Shown: positions 21,398-32,495, numbered from the stretch's first letter. The stretch is 52,500 nucleotides of DNA from Neocallimastix lanati (nom. inval.) (GCA_016946835.1 JACVTC010000007.1:105001-157500), one strand, 5' to 3'. A program made the numbers and translations. Notes: generated by a model from the letters alone, not told the origin.

Positions 21398-22920
21398 GAT
21401 AGTAATAGTAATAACTCTTCTATGTTTGAAAAAGATGACAAAATTTATGAGTTTAGTGATAGGAAAAATATTAATTTAGATAAATTATATATTATTTGCA
21501 ATTTAAGTAATTCATGTAATAATGTAGTTAATAAATGTAATATTAAATTAAATAAAGATGATGATGTAACAAACTATATTCAAACAAAAAGTGTCTTAAA
21601 GAATTTGTGTAATATTTGTAAGTATCTATATATTATTAATATTGAATACGACTTAAATCAAAAAACTATTGGAGTTCCTCCTATTTATAAAGACTTCATC
21701 GAAGTGTTTAATGAAAGAAATTGTAATATATTACCACCTCATCGTGAATATAATTGTGAAATCAAATTAAAGGATAATTCAAATTTATCTTATGGTCCTA
21801 TATATCCTCTAACTGAAGCTGAACGAGACGAACTAAAAAAGTATATAAAAGAAAATTTAGAAAAATGATTCATTAGGAAATCTAAGTCACCCGCTGGTAC
21901 ACCTGTATTATTTGTTAAAAATAAAGATGGTTCATTGAGATTATGTGTTGATTATAGAAAGTTGAATGTAATGATCATCCTTAATTCTTATCCTCTTCCT
22001 TTAATAAATGAATTATTAGATAGAGTTAAAATCTGCTTATAATTTAGTAAGGATTAAAAAAGGTGATGAGTACAAAACTGCATTTCGTACTCGATATGGT
22101 CATTTCGAAGATTTAGTCATGCCTTTTGGCTTAAAAAATGCTACAGCCACCTATCAGCATTTTATAAATAATGTTCTTAGCGATTATTTAGATGATTTTG
22201 TCATTTCTTACATTGATGATATATTAATTTATTCGAATAGTTTAGAGGAACATCATGAACACGTTAAAAAGGTGCTTAAAAAATTATTAGAAAATAGCTT
22301 GTACATTAAATTAGAGAAATGCGAATTCGATGTTACTGAAACCACTTTCCTTGGTTGCATTTTATCAAAAGACGGTTTGAAAGTTGATCCTGAAAAGGTT
22401 AAAGCTATCTTAGATTGGCCTGTTCCTTCTAATGTAAAGGAAATACAATCATTTATTGGATTATGTAATTACTATAGAATTTTTATCAAGGAATTTGCTA
22501 AGATTGCGCAGCCCTTACATAAACTTACCAGGAAAAATGATCCATTTCTCTGGGGTTTTGATCAACAAAAATCCTTTGATAAATTAAAAGAACTTTTTAC
22601 TTCTGCTCCAATTTTAGGAAATCCTGATAGTAACAAACCTTTCATTGTGGAAACTGATGCTTCCAATTTCGCTGTTGGAGCTATACTTTCCCAAGAATTT
22701 GCTGGTCAGTTACACCCAATTGCATTTATTTCTACCAGTCTAACCAAATCTCAATTGAATTACCCCATTTAAGATAAAGAGCTTCTTGCAATTAAAGTTG
22801 CTTTGGAAGAATGGCGTTACTACCTTGAAGGTGCTCGCCATCCATTTCCTAGGAAACCTGAACTTCTTTCTCAACGACAAATTCGTTGATATGAATTTCT
22901 TTCTCGTTTCGATTTTAATC
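21398..22920 (+). pseudogene. Reverse transcriptase and RNase H of element A, broken
   Basis: An open stretch to 21868 ends IKENLEK-TGA. It includes the pre-RT motif GVPPIYKDFIEVFNE and the RT-start motif LPPHREYNCEIKL. Reading continues after the TGA with [19 protein letters not shown] and LCVDYRKLN. At about 22030 a deletion and frame change remove the LDL segment that carries the first catalytic Asp. From 22119 the frame is open: MPFGLKNATATYQH, SYIDDILIYSN (catalytic DD at residues 33-34), LGCILSKDG, and RNase H ETDASNFAVGAIL. It stops at TAA (22770), and a second deletion plus TGA (about 22850-22890) break the RNase H end. This is a chromovirus-like RT, not functional as it stands. Confidence 0.9.
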
Positions 22921-22922
22921 TT

Positions 22923-24593
22923 ATGCATCGTTCTGGTAAGAAATCTGGTAAACCAGATATTCTGTCTAGAAGAAGTGATCATTTGTTTTACTACTCTCAT
23001 AATGTTTCTTGCTGTATTATGAACTATAAATCTTTTGATGAATCCTTGATTAACTCTATTTTGAAATCTTTAAAAAGTGATGATTTATTTATTAAAATTG
23101 AATATTATATCTCCAATAAAAATAATAAAAATCCTCCTATTAAACATATCGACAAAGTTAAAATTGATAAGGAACGTTTTTTACTTTTCGATAATCTAAT
23201 GTATGTCCCGAAGAATCTTTGCACCAGAGTGCTAGAATTACACCATGATTCAGTCACGGCCGGTCATTTTGGTGTTTCTAAAACTTTTGATTTAATTAAT
23301 CACAACTTCTGGTGGCCTAAGTTACGAAATTATGTAAGAAATTTTATTAAGTCTTGCGATATTTGTTGTAAGGCTAAGGTTCCAAGACATAAACTATACG
23401 GCCTTCTTTCTCCTTTGTCTACTCCAAATAGACCTTGGTCTGATATCTTTATGGATTTTATTATTGAATTACCGAAATCCAAAGATGTGACCACTGTCAT
23501 GACTGTTGTTGATAGATTGACTAAAATGGCTCATTTTATTCCTTTACGTTGTCTTCCTACTGCTTCAATTGCTGCCAAATCTTTTATTAACCATATCTTT
23601 AGGTTACATGGCTTTCCTGATTCCTTTGTTTCGGACAGAAGTTCGCAATTTACTTCTGATATTCGGAATCGTCTTTGCGAATTATTTAACATTAAGTTGT
23701 CATTCTCCACTTCGAACCATCCACAGACTGATGGTCAAGCGGAGAGGGTGAACGGAATATTGGAACAATATCTCCGTTGTTTCATAAATGAAAAACAAAA
23801 TAATTGGGTTGACTTACTGCCTTTTGCCGAGTTCGCCTATAATAATACTTTGCAACAATCAATCAATCAATCACCTTTTTTTGCAAACTATGGATATAAT
23901 TCAAAATTTAGTCTAGAAATTCCATCCTTAGATAAGCCTCATAGAGCTGATGTAAGAGTAAAAGATATAAATGAAAATATTAAATTTTTAAAAGAAAATT
24001 TAAAGTCAGCTAAAGAAACTTATAAAAAATATGCTGATCTTAAGAGATTACCTACACCTGATTTTGAAGTCGGTAAAAAAGTCTGGTTACTCAAAGGAAG
24101 TACAACAAAAAATGTAAAGAAGAAATTAGCAGACCAAATGCTTGATCCCTTGGAAATTGTGAGAAAAGTTAGTTCATTAGCCTACGAACTCAAGTTACCA
24201 AGTAATATGCGTTGTCACCCTATTTTTCATGTATCTTTACTGGAACCGTACTATGAAAATGAATTTGCTGACAGAAATAATAGGAAAAGAAAGAATATTA
24301 AGTTAACTACCGACACTATAAATAAGGTTCCTGAAAGAATTATTAATATGAGGACATATAGAGGAAAAAATCGTTTCCTCGTATCTTGGAAAGGCTTTGA
24401 TTCTATTGAAGATTCTTGGATCGATGATGATCAAATTAATGACAGACAACTAATTCAAGAATATTATCGCATATCTAAAAAGAATAGACGAAATGAGATT
24501 GATGATGGTGATAAAGATTTTAATGAAGAATACATTAGGCATAAATATCAACCATTTGTAATTAACATTCCTTCTCGAAGAATGAACTCTTAG
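22923..24593 (+). CDS. Integrase with C-terminal chromodomain of element A (open 556 codons)
   Basis: This is the 3' part of pol, in a single open frame. The zinc-binding HHCC finger is at H108, H115, C145 and C148. The catalytic core has D178 (FMDF), D238 (VSDRSSQF) and E274 (GQAERVNG), an intact D,D35E triad with the HPQTDGQAER context. A GPY/F-like region lies around 385-440 (HPIFHVSLLEPYY). A chromodomain at about 470-515 reads RFLVSWKGFDSIEDSWI, which in chromoviruses targets integration to heterochromatin. Although open, it has no own start and its upstream RT is dead. In the element it would be released from Gag-Pol by the protease. The frame was probably preserved by recent age rather than separate use. 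Confidence 0.92.
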   Translation: MHRSGKKSGKPDILSRRSDHLFYYSHNVSCCIMNYKSFDESLINSILKSLKSDDLFIKIEYYISNKNNKNPPIKHIDKVKIDKERFLLFDNLMYVPKNLCTRVLELHHDSVTAGHFGVSKTFDLINHNFWWPKLRNYVRNFIKSCDICCKAKVPRHKLYGLLSPLSTPNRPWSDIFMDFIIELPKSKDVTTVMTVVDRLTKMAHFIPLRCLPTASIAAKSFINHIFRLHGFPDSFVSDRSSQFTSDIRNRLCELFNIKLSFSTSNHPQTDGQAERVNGILEQYLRCFINEKQNNWVDLLPFAEFAYNNTLQQSINQSPFFANYGYNSKFSLEIPSLDKPHRADVRVKDINENIKFLKENLKSAKETYKKYADLKRLPTPDFEVGKKVWLLKGSTTKNVKKKLADQMLDPLEIVRKVSSLAYELKLPSNMRCHPIFHVSLLEPYYENEFADRNNRKRKNIKLTTDTINKVPERIINMRTYRGKNRFLVSWKGFDSIEDSWIDDDQINDRQLIQEYYRISKKNRRNEIDDGDKDFNEEYIRHKYQPFVINIPSRRMNS

Positions 24594-24611
24594 TTTGCAG
24601 GAGCTCAACCT

Positions 24612-24623
24612 AAAGGGCGAGAA
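24612..24623 (+). other. Polypurine tract of element A
   Basis: AAAGGGCGAGAA lies directly before the TG of the 3' LTR, apart from one C all purine. This is the expected site of plus-strand primer formation for reverse transcription. Confidence 0.7.
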
Positions 24624-25370
24624 TGTAAAGATTTAATAAAATCTTTAATTATTAATTATATAATATTTAATTAATGTAATAAAATTACATAAGTTTATGA
24701 TTTACGTATATGAAAATTAATTATAAATTTATGTAAACTTTTCATAAAAGATAAATTATTATTTAAATAATTTTGGTTAATTTATTTAAGTTGGTTAATT
24801 TAGTTTATTTAATTTAGTTATTTTATTTTAGTTAGTTAATTTAGTTTTGTTAGTTTAAAATACTTTAAAATTAATTTCTGAATAGTTTTAAATAGTTAAA
24901 ATTAGTTTAAATAATTTACAAAAATAGTTTTGAATTGTAAATATATAAACATTAGTATTAATAATATTTAAATAATAAATAAATAATAAATGAGTTCTTA
25001 TTGAATTCAATTATTATTGTAAATAAGTTGAAAGTTTATTGAACTAATTATTGTTTAGTTTTAGTTAATTATTATTTAATAAAATTATTAATAAATATTT
25101 TTTTTATAAATAAATAGTAATATATGTATATTAAATAGGTTTGATAAATTGAAATGTAATCATGAAAAAATATAGATACATGTAAAACTCATTATTTAAA
25201 TCGATGTATTAGTTATTGACTATAAAATAGTTAATAACAATAAGAGATTTATTTTTTTTAATTAATAAAGATTATTTATTAAAAAAGAGAATTTTTATAT
25301 TACGTATTATTTTTTGATTTAATTGTAGTATTTTGTTATTTGTAATCTGTTTCTATTAGAAATCATTACA
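24624..25370 (+). mobile_element. 3' LTR of element A (747 bp)
   Basis: It starts TGTAAAGATTTAATAAAATC directly after the polypurine tract and ends GAAATCATTACA. It is collinear with the solo LTR at 20624-21392 with scattered substitutions and small indels. The 5' partner is missing because element A is truncated at its left side, so its target duplication cannot be checked. Confidence 0.9.
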
Positions 25371-25377
25371 CTAATCT

Positions 25378-26900
25378 TGTAAACGTTCCTATGGAGCAGA
25401 TTACTATAAAGTTTTGATTTAAAAAATAGATTATAAGTCAAAAATTATAATAACACTAAATAACACAAAAATGTTTTATAAACAAATAAGTTTTATTATA
25501 TTTAGATTTTAAAATAATCTTTATTAATTATTAGTGTTATTAACAATAAATCGTTAATAACAATTACATCGATTAAAATACATGAAATTTGGTTAACTAT
25601 TTATATTTTTATCTTATTACATTTATAATATATAATTCCTATTGAATTATATTATCTAACTATTTATTTAAAAACAATACTAACCTAAACTAATAATAAA
25701 TAATTAGCTATTACTAAATAAAGAGAATTATAATTAATAACTAAAATAAATATAAACAATTTCAATCGAGCTCATTTATTATTTATTTATTATTTAAATA
25801 TTATTAATAAATTCTTATTATATTTTCTATTTAAAATTAATATAAAAGTTGTCATAATTATTTAATATGATTTTAGCATAAAATGCCGCAAGTTTCAACA
25901 TGACTAATTGCATAGTTTCATGTTGTTAATTTATCTTGTAAAAAACCTTAACTCTTATTATTTAAATTAAATTACATAAAAAAGAAATGATTTTCAATTA
26001 CTAGTTTCACAAGAGAAATTTTTAATTTATTAATATGATTGGGAAGAAGTCGAAGTTTTGTTTAAAATTATTTGCAATAATTTTATACACGTGATTTTTA
26101 ATAGATTTATTTCAATTTTACTTAAATTTATGATTAAATTTAATTAAAATTTATAAAGATATTAATAATATCTTTACAATTACAATTACACCAAAAAAAC
26201 AAAAAATAAAAACAAAAAAACAAAAAAACACTATCAATAATAATACACAAATGAAATTTGTTTTATTAAAAAAAAATTCTTTTATTAATCTCTTTATAAT
26301 AAAAATTCTTTTTATTAGTTATTAACTGCAAAATAGTTAATAACAACTACATTTTTTTAATAAAATAATTTTACATGTATTTATATTTTTTCTTAATTAT
26401 ATTATAATATACTATTTCTATTTATTTAAACATATATTCAATATAAAATAAACAAAAACTAATCTAAAATTAAATAAAGTTATAAAAAAAACTAAAACTT
26501 ATTCAATAAGCTTTTTATTCAATTTGTTTTGACTCAAATTGAATAAGTTCTTATTTATTATTTATTTATTATTCTTTTATTATTAATATTATTAATTATA
26601 TATTACTATTTAATTTTTATGATTATTAAACTAAACTAAAATTAAACTAAACTAAAATTATTAAAATATTTTATTACTAAATTTTAGGTTATTTAAAAAT
26701 TAATTTTATATTTTTAAATTTATATATTATATAAAATATAAATTTATTATTAATTTTCATAAATCAATTAATTTCATAAATTAATATATTATACATAATT
26801 TAATGCATTAGCATTATTTTGTTAACGTGAATTACATTAAATAATTTAATGTACAAAATAAATTAATTAATGTACTAAAGATATTGATCATATCTTTACA
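25378..26900 (-). mobile_element. LTR-LTR deletion derivative in minus orientation, TSD aatct
   Basis: Two LTR-like copies lie in direct tandem, both reading on the minus strand: one from 26178 to 25378 (starts TGTAAAGATATTATTAATATC, ends GTTTACA), one starting at 26900 (TGTAAAGATATGATCAATATC) and fading by about 26200. The whole is flanked by a perfect 5-bp repeat AATCT (25373-25377 and 26901-26905). Short landmarks shared with element A's LTR (TAATAAATGAG, GTTATTAACNNTTTA, AATTAATAAAGATTATTT) show the same broad family, but the copies are far more diverged. At most a few tens of internal bases remain between them. Confidence 0.8.
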
Positions 26901-26905
26901 AATCT

Positions 26906-27118
26906 TCCTCCTAATTCCGTCCTATGTAAAGTTACTGATGGTGCTTTAGTTGCTTTTCTTTGTAGACCCACTGCATATATTGTCTATGGTAGTACCTGGC
27001 AAAGAAATACTAGTAAGTCCTCAAGTGGTACGTACCTTAGATTTAGTTGCCGTTGTTCCCTCCCTAATGGTTCTAAATACAATAGCTCTGCGTCTATTGC
27101 TAACCTTATATTAAGTTA
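26906..27118 (+). pseudogene. Fragment of an unrecognised ORF interrupted by the LTR element
   Basis: About 70 codons are open with near-balanced base composition, reading SVLCKVTDGALVAFLCRPTA, then a FSCRCSLPNGSKYN stretch, and ending ANLILS-TAG. It has four Cys, with no recognised zinc-finger spacing. It begins exactly at the right target duplication of the LTR-LTR element, and the left flank of that insertion is only 2 bp from element A's 3' LTR. The ORF's own upstream part has therefore been displaced by element A. It is likely the C-terminal end of another mobile-element protein. Confidence 0.45.
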
Positions 27119-27480
27119 GCGCAAACAAATGCCTTTCTAATGATATAATTTATTTAATTCTGGTTTTATTATTTCAAGAATTATTTCAACCTATATATCC
27201 TACTTGATTCATGTTTATTATAAAAATTTATTATATAAATTTTACTAATAAAAAAAAATTTTTTATCTATTTTTAAAAATGAAGTTACAAATAATTTATA
27301 TTCATTTTAAGTAAGCGAAAACAAATGCTTTTCAAATGATATAATTTATTTTATTCTAGGTTAACTATTTCATGAATTATTTCAACCTATATATCCTACT
27401 TGATTCATGTTTATTATAAAAATTTATTACAAAGATTTTACAGAGATAAAAAAAATTTTTTTGAAAATCCTTAAAAATAA
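27114..27480. repeat. Tandem duplication, about 197-bp period
   Basis: Unit 1 (27114-27310) and unit 2 (27311-27480) share AAACAAATGC, a near-identical stretch of more than 70 bp (ATTTCAACCTATATATCC...), and a T-rich tail. It begins at the stop codon of the preceding ORF fragment, so it may be that gene's 3' flank. Confidence 0.85.
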
Positions 27481-27511
27481 AATTTCAAGAAAGCTTTTTT
27501 AATTGACGTCA

Positions 27512-28425
27512 AATGAATTTTTTTAATATTTATGGTAATTCTTTTATTATCAAAAGACCTAAGTATACTTCTTGGGAATCTTTTAATAACTCCTACTTTA
27601 CAGAAAAAGACGGCTACTCTTTTACTCGTCTTTCTCATATTTCCAATACTATAAATGCAAAAAATACTTCTATCAATAACATTAGAAAACAATTTTTTTT
27701 CACTATTTATTGCTAATAAAATTTCTTTTTCTTCTACTAACTCTAAAAGACCTTTAAATCCTAATGAGTCTTCTTTATCTGTATTTAAAAATAATGATCA
27801 AAAGCTTAACCATATTTGTAATCTGCTTGTTGACTTCAACAAATCACCCTCCTCTATTAAGAAACAAAGAACTTCCTCTACTTCTTCTAATTATCCTTCC
27901 CCGATGAAATTTCCTTATTTGATGTTAATACAACCAACTCTCTCAGAAAGGATGTTTTCCAAATTAAACAAAATATGGATAACTTCAAAAATAACCTTAT
28001 CGACATTCATGAAAAGTTTAACCAACTCCAAAATATTATTTCTTTTCAAAATGAACAAATTATATCTCTTAAGAGCTACTGTTCATTCTTAGAGAAAGCT
28101 TCCTCGTCCCATTTAAGAAATGCTGACCCATTTTCTTCTCTAATAATAATCTAAATGTTTTGATCCCTAACCCCTCTTCGTCTTTCCAGACTTATCCCTA
28201 CCTTAAATGCTAATCTTTCTAAACTGGATGCTGCCTTTGCCTCTATTAGAATTGGTGCACAATGCTTGTTGTCTCCTTTCCTGTATTAGATGAATTTAAT
28301 ATGATTCCTAATAACAGACTACATTTCAACCTTCGTCAACTAGAACTCCCTCTTATTCTTGGTGAACTATGCTCTAGATTTAATTTTACCCAAACCCTTT
28401 ATTTATCTTTTTTTTAACAATTAAT
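27512..28425 (+). pseudogene. Decayed coding region, coiled-coil, element-like, family unknown
   Basis: Consecutive open stretches change frame several times. The first reads NFFNIYGNSFIIKRPKYTSW. The second reads STNSKRPLNPNESSLSVFKN. A third frame reads DNFKNNLIDIHEKFNQLQNI, a heptad-like coiled coil, at about 27970-28080. A fourth reads LSKLDAAFASIRIGAQCLLS and PNNRLHFNLRQLELPLILGE near 28200-28370. Base composition is clearly coding-like against the AT-rich flanks. No catalytic domain is seen. A Gag-like or ORF1-like structural protein of a mobile element would fit a coiled coil, but I cannot name the family. Confidence 0.5.
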
Positions 28426-28569
28426 TTTTATGTAATAAAAATCAAATTCTAAAGCTATTGTAAATTTGAGATTCAATTTTGTTGAATTACTAGTAAATTT
28501 TATTTTCAATTCACTAATATTCGAGACATAACGATTAATAATTTAATTATAATTAATTTTTTAATTAAA

Positions 28570-28850
28570 TTATTACATACAGTTGATACAACATTTAACA
28601 AAAGTATCATAAATAATAATAGTAGCAAAAGGGAATTGTTTAAAAAATTATCGTATTCTAACAACTTTAATTAGGGTTAGATATTATATTTAGGAGACTT
28701 AATTTAGTGAATAATAAAATTATTTATTTTTATTAACATCTTTATTTATTAATATAAATTTAATTTTCAAATATTATTTTACAATTATTAATTAATACAA
28801 TAAACTATTGAAAACATATTAATTCATATTAAAAATCATTATGAACTTCT
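28570..28850 (+). repeat. Dispersed repeat, copy 1 (candidate solo LTR)
   Basis: Shared with 39640-39965 in the same orientation: both contain ATTTAACAAAAGTATCATA, GTAGCAAAA(A)GG(A)AATTGTTT, then a stretch with several indels, then TTTACAATTATTAAT and TTAATTCATATT. Copies are 280-320 bp. The start near TTGATACAAC could be an LTR end, but no matching CA end or target duplication was confirmed. Confidence 0.6.
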
Positions 28851-29906
28851 CTCTTTTAAAAATAACACTTTTTTTTATTTTTTTATAAAAACTAACTTTT
28901 CTCCTTATTAATTTCTTTCTTAATTTTTCTTATTAATTATAATTTATATTCATATTAAAATATTAATACTATTTTGGTTTTCTTATAATTAATTATATTA
29001 TATATATTTATACATAATTTAATATTTAAAATTAATAAATATTTACACTTTTTTATAATAAAATTTTACACTATTATACTATTAAATAATAAATTTACTT
29101 ATAAACTATGTTAATAAATTTTATTTTATAAATTATAATAAATACATATAGTATTATATAATTACTATTAAATATTTATATTTATATTTATATTTATATC
29201 CTTATAAAAATAAAAAAGTTTTATATTTTTTATTATATTTTCGGGCTTCATTCATGACTTCTAGTAGTTTCATATATTTTATTATATTTCATATCAAAGT
29301 TACATGTAACAGATACATGGAAAAACCTTACCTATCCAATGATATCATTGTGGTAACGTAATGTATCTTAAAACAATTAGCAATTTTAGCTAATCAAATA
29401 AAATCTAAGTTTAATTTTGAACAGTAAATATACAACTATTTTATTATATTTATATTAATTTCTATATATAGTTAAATTTATTTATTTCTAGATAGTTTTA
29501 TAATAAATGATTTGTAAGTTTAAATAAACTAATCACATATCCAATCATTAAATATAATTTCTTGTATAAATATAACTTGTAATTGTATAATTAACGCACT
29601 AGTGTTACTATTAACGTAAATTGTATAAACAAAATAATTTTATTATTAAATGAAAATAAATAATTTAATATAAAATTACTGTAAACTCAACCTCCTATTA
29701 ACGGATAGAATAATAGTGTTACGTAATATTTTTAAGTGTTGAATTGTCATTATTTATAAAACCTTTTCTTATTACAACTCGAATAGACAGGTGTTAGATT
29801 ATAATAACTCTTGATTTCGCAAAGATTTATATAAAAGTAAGTTTAATTTACTTCAACATAAAGGCTTGGTGGGTTAGGTTTTAAATTCTTTTATTTATTT
29901 TAAAAG
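28851..29906. other. AT-rich repeat debris, no gene
   Basis: Around 29590-29700 there is weak similarity (GCACTAG.GTTA..ATTAACGT.AATT) to the minus-oriented LTR near 26800-26840, so an old LTR remnant is possible. Less AT-rich patches at 29240-29400 and 29690-29900 have no open frame of note. Nothing else is recognised. Confidence 0.45.
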
Positions 29907-30181
29907 GGAGAGTTGCATTTCGCAAGGTTGCATTTCGACAAGTGGAGTATTGATATAAATAAATGAATAAATAAATAAATATTAATTCAAAATGATTTTT
30001 TTAAAAATTGTTTTTATGCGATATTAATAATATTTAATTTTATTGATTTATTGATTTATTTAATAATTTTCAATTTGGCTAAATGCAACTAGGCGAATTG
30101 CAATTTGGCGAAATGCCACATTTTTTTAATACGCCACATGCTTTCAAAAATTTGGCGAAATGCAACCTGGCGAAATGCCCC
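29907..30181. mobile_element. MITE-like element with ~26-bp terminal inverted repeats
   Basis: The left end reads GGGAGAGTTGCATTTCGC then AAGGTTGCATTTCG. The right end, read inward on the other strand, is GGGGCATTTCGCCAGGTTGC then ATTTCGCC. The 275-bp interior has no coding capacity. Extra GCATTTCG-type motifs occur inside near both ends. A possible ATTTTAA-like flank duplication is offset by 2 bp on the left and remains unproven. The TIR core TTGCATTTCG recurs in the larger element at 40380-41260. Confidence 0.7.
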
Positions 30182-30789
30182 ATTTTAAGATTTATCAAGT
30201 GTTACATGTATTTCATTTTATTATAATTACAAGAATTGAAGTATATAATAGTTAAAGTATAATAAAAAATTTACAAAGTGTAGCTATTTTAAAAGTTAAC
30301 AAAGTATATAAATCTCAACTAAAAATAATTATTATTAAAAAATTATTTTATTTTATTTTATTTATATTTAGTTAACTTTATCACAAATTTATTTAATAAT
30401 TTCTTATAATTAAATAAATAAATAAATTATAAATAATTTATTATAAATTTATTATTATTATAAACTAAAAATTACGATAAATGAATTATTATAAAGAAAA
30501 GATTAAATAAAAAAAATAAAATAATAAACAATATAATACGTTTAGTATACATAAATATTTTTTATATATCAGTTAAATTGTATTTTAAATAATTTTTATT
30601 TATAAAATTTTAATGTTTTTATGGAATCATACTTTTTTAAATAATGGAGTTCATTTCTTTATTTATTAGTCTTATTTTAAATAATATTAAATGATATAAT
30701 AAATTCTAAATTTATTTTTTTAAATAAAATTATTACTTTTTAAAATCATTCATATTAATATTGCCAAAAAAATATTATCTTAAATATAA
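30182..30789. other. AT-rich spacer, nothing recognised
   Basis: A stretch of AT-rich DNA with short A and T runs and no open frame, repeat array or element terminus that I can support. Confidence 0.5.
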
Positions 30790-31015
30790 ATATATTATGT
30801 AAATAAGTTGAAAGTTTTTTAATTATTTAGTTCTAGTTAATTATTATTTAATAAAATTATTAATAAATATTTTGTTTATATATAGTAATACATGTAAATT
30901 AGATAGGAATGATATATTTTAATTTAATCATGAAAAAAATATAAATACATAAATTTTTATTATTTAAATCGATGTATTAGTTATTGACTATTATATAATT
31001 AATAACATAATAATT
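30790..31015 (+). repeat. Truncated LTR of the element A family
   Basis: It matches the 3' half of the LTRs at 20624-21392 and 24624-25370: TAAGTTGAAAGTTT, TAGTTAATTATTATTTAATA, ATCATGAAAAAA, ATCGATGTATTAGTTATTG in the same order. The 5' half and the TTACA end are missing. Confidence 0.8.
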
Positions 31016-31069
31016 TAATAAGTGTTTATAATAAAAAGATATTTTTTACGAAAGTGAATCTTTTATTGA

Positions 31070-31360
31070 CTAATTATTACCTTTTTGATTTTGATAATTA
31101 TTACTCGTTTTATTATTATTGTTTTGATTACCACGAATATAATTAGAGTTAAAAAAAAAAAAATAAAATAAAAAATAAAAAAAAAAAATTATGTTTTTTT
31201 AAATAAAAAACTTTAAAATGGGATATTCAAATAGTATCATTTACAATCGGAATTTTTTAAAATCCCCTACATATTTTCCTTTCACATTTTCCAAATTGTA
31301 GTTATCCTGAATAATTTCTTCCTGGTTTAATTGATGATTATAAGGAAAAACAATTGTTTA
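31070..31360 (-). pseudogene. Possible coding remnant, two short open stretches
   Basis: A minus-strand frame at about 31240-31357 reads PYNHQLNQEEIIQDNYNLEN and ends FRL-TAA. A second at about 31070-31150 reads SNYIRGNQNNNNKTSNNYQN and ends in TAG. A homopolymer-rich gap without a usable acceptor separates them. They look protein-like but have no recognised family. They may be debris of a gag-like Asn-rich region. Confidence 0.25.
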
Positions 31361-31519
31361 AATATTATTTTTTGAAATTTGAATTTTAAAAATATTTATA
31401 CATTTTTTTTTTTTTTTATCATGATACTCATGATTATTAAAAAGAAAACAAATCTATAGACAATTAGTAGTATATATATAGGTAATCATATCAAAATAAC
31501 TTGTAATAGTTTTAAGAGA

Positions 31520-31735
31520 ATTTTCGGAAATGTATACAAATAATCCAGCTGTAAAAGGTAAGTTTATTATTAACTAAAATAACTGACAATAATTAATTTC
31601 AAAGGCTAAGATAACTTAACACCTCTCTATTCGAGTTGTTAATAATAAACACTAAAATTGTAATTATAATTATTTATTCCTATTATACTAGAATATAGCG
31701 CAGCACATTATAACTCTATCTGTTATTAGTTACTG

Positions 31736-31775
<40 letters not shown>

Positions 31776-32150
31776 AATAATAAGAAAAATAAAAATAAAA
31801 ATAAAAAATAAAAATAATAATAAAATTTTTAATAATAAAAATAATAATAAAAATTTTAATGATAACAGTAATAATTATAAAAATTTTAATGATTAATATA
31901 ATAATATAGATATATTATTTTTTGATTAATAATTTATATTAATTTATTATCCCTCAATGCCTACTCAAGCTATATGTATATATTACAATGAATTACGAAG
32001 TAGTATAGTTAACTCTACTAAATATTAAGCGTAAAAATGAATATTTAGAAAAAAAAATAATGAATCCAAATTACAGAAGAATGAATAATTCCGAAATTTT
32101 AAACTCGCCTATTTAATCATCAGCAATTAAAGAAACAGAGGCATATTAAT
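31520..32150 (+). other. Weak coding-like patches, no gene model
   Basis: Short plus-strand open patches include MYTNNPAVK followed by a good donor GTAAGT (31539-31570), MPTQAICIYYNELRSSIV (about 31960), and MNPNYRRMNNSEILNSPI-stop-SSAIKETEAY (about 32060-32150). Joining them across the obvious GTAAGT...CAAAG intron gives a stop after one codon. An AT-rich block and a TAAA run lie between. This could be a decayed small gene, and nothing is recognised in it. Confidence 0.25.
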
Positions 32151-32354
32151 ATATCTATATATATATATATTATTTTTATTTTTATTTATTTTTTTTTTTT
32201 TTTTTGTTTTAAAAATGAAAAATAATAATAAAAAAAAAAATTAGAAAATAAAAATTAAATATTTTATTATGTTAATGGTATTGACATATTAAAGAATCAG
32301 AAAAAAAAATAGATTTCTTCATTTTAAACCAGTTACCCATGATTTTATTAGTGC

Positions 32355-32495
<141 letters not shown>

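Noticed and set aside
22740-23022. Open frames overlapping the RNase H-integrase joint on both strands
   Set aside because: They are shadows produced by the broken pol frame.
31539-31620. Candidate mini-gene with GTAAGT donor and CAAAG acceptor
   Set aside because: Splicing gives a stop after one codon, and no further exon fits.
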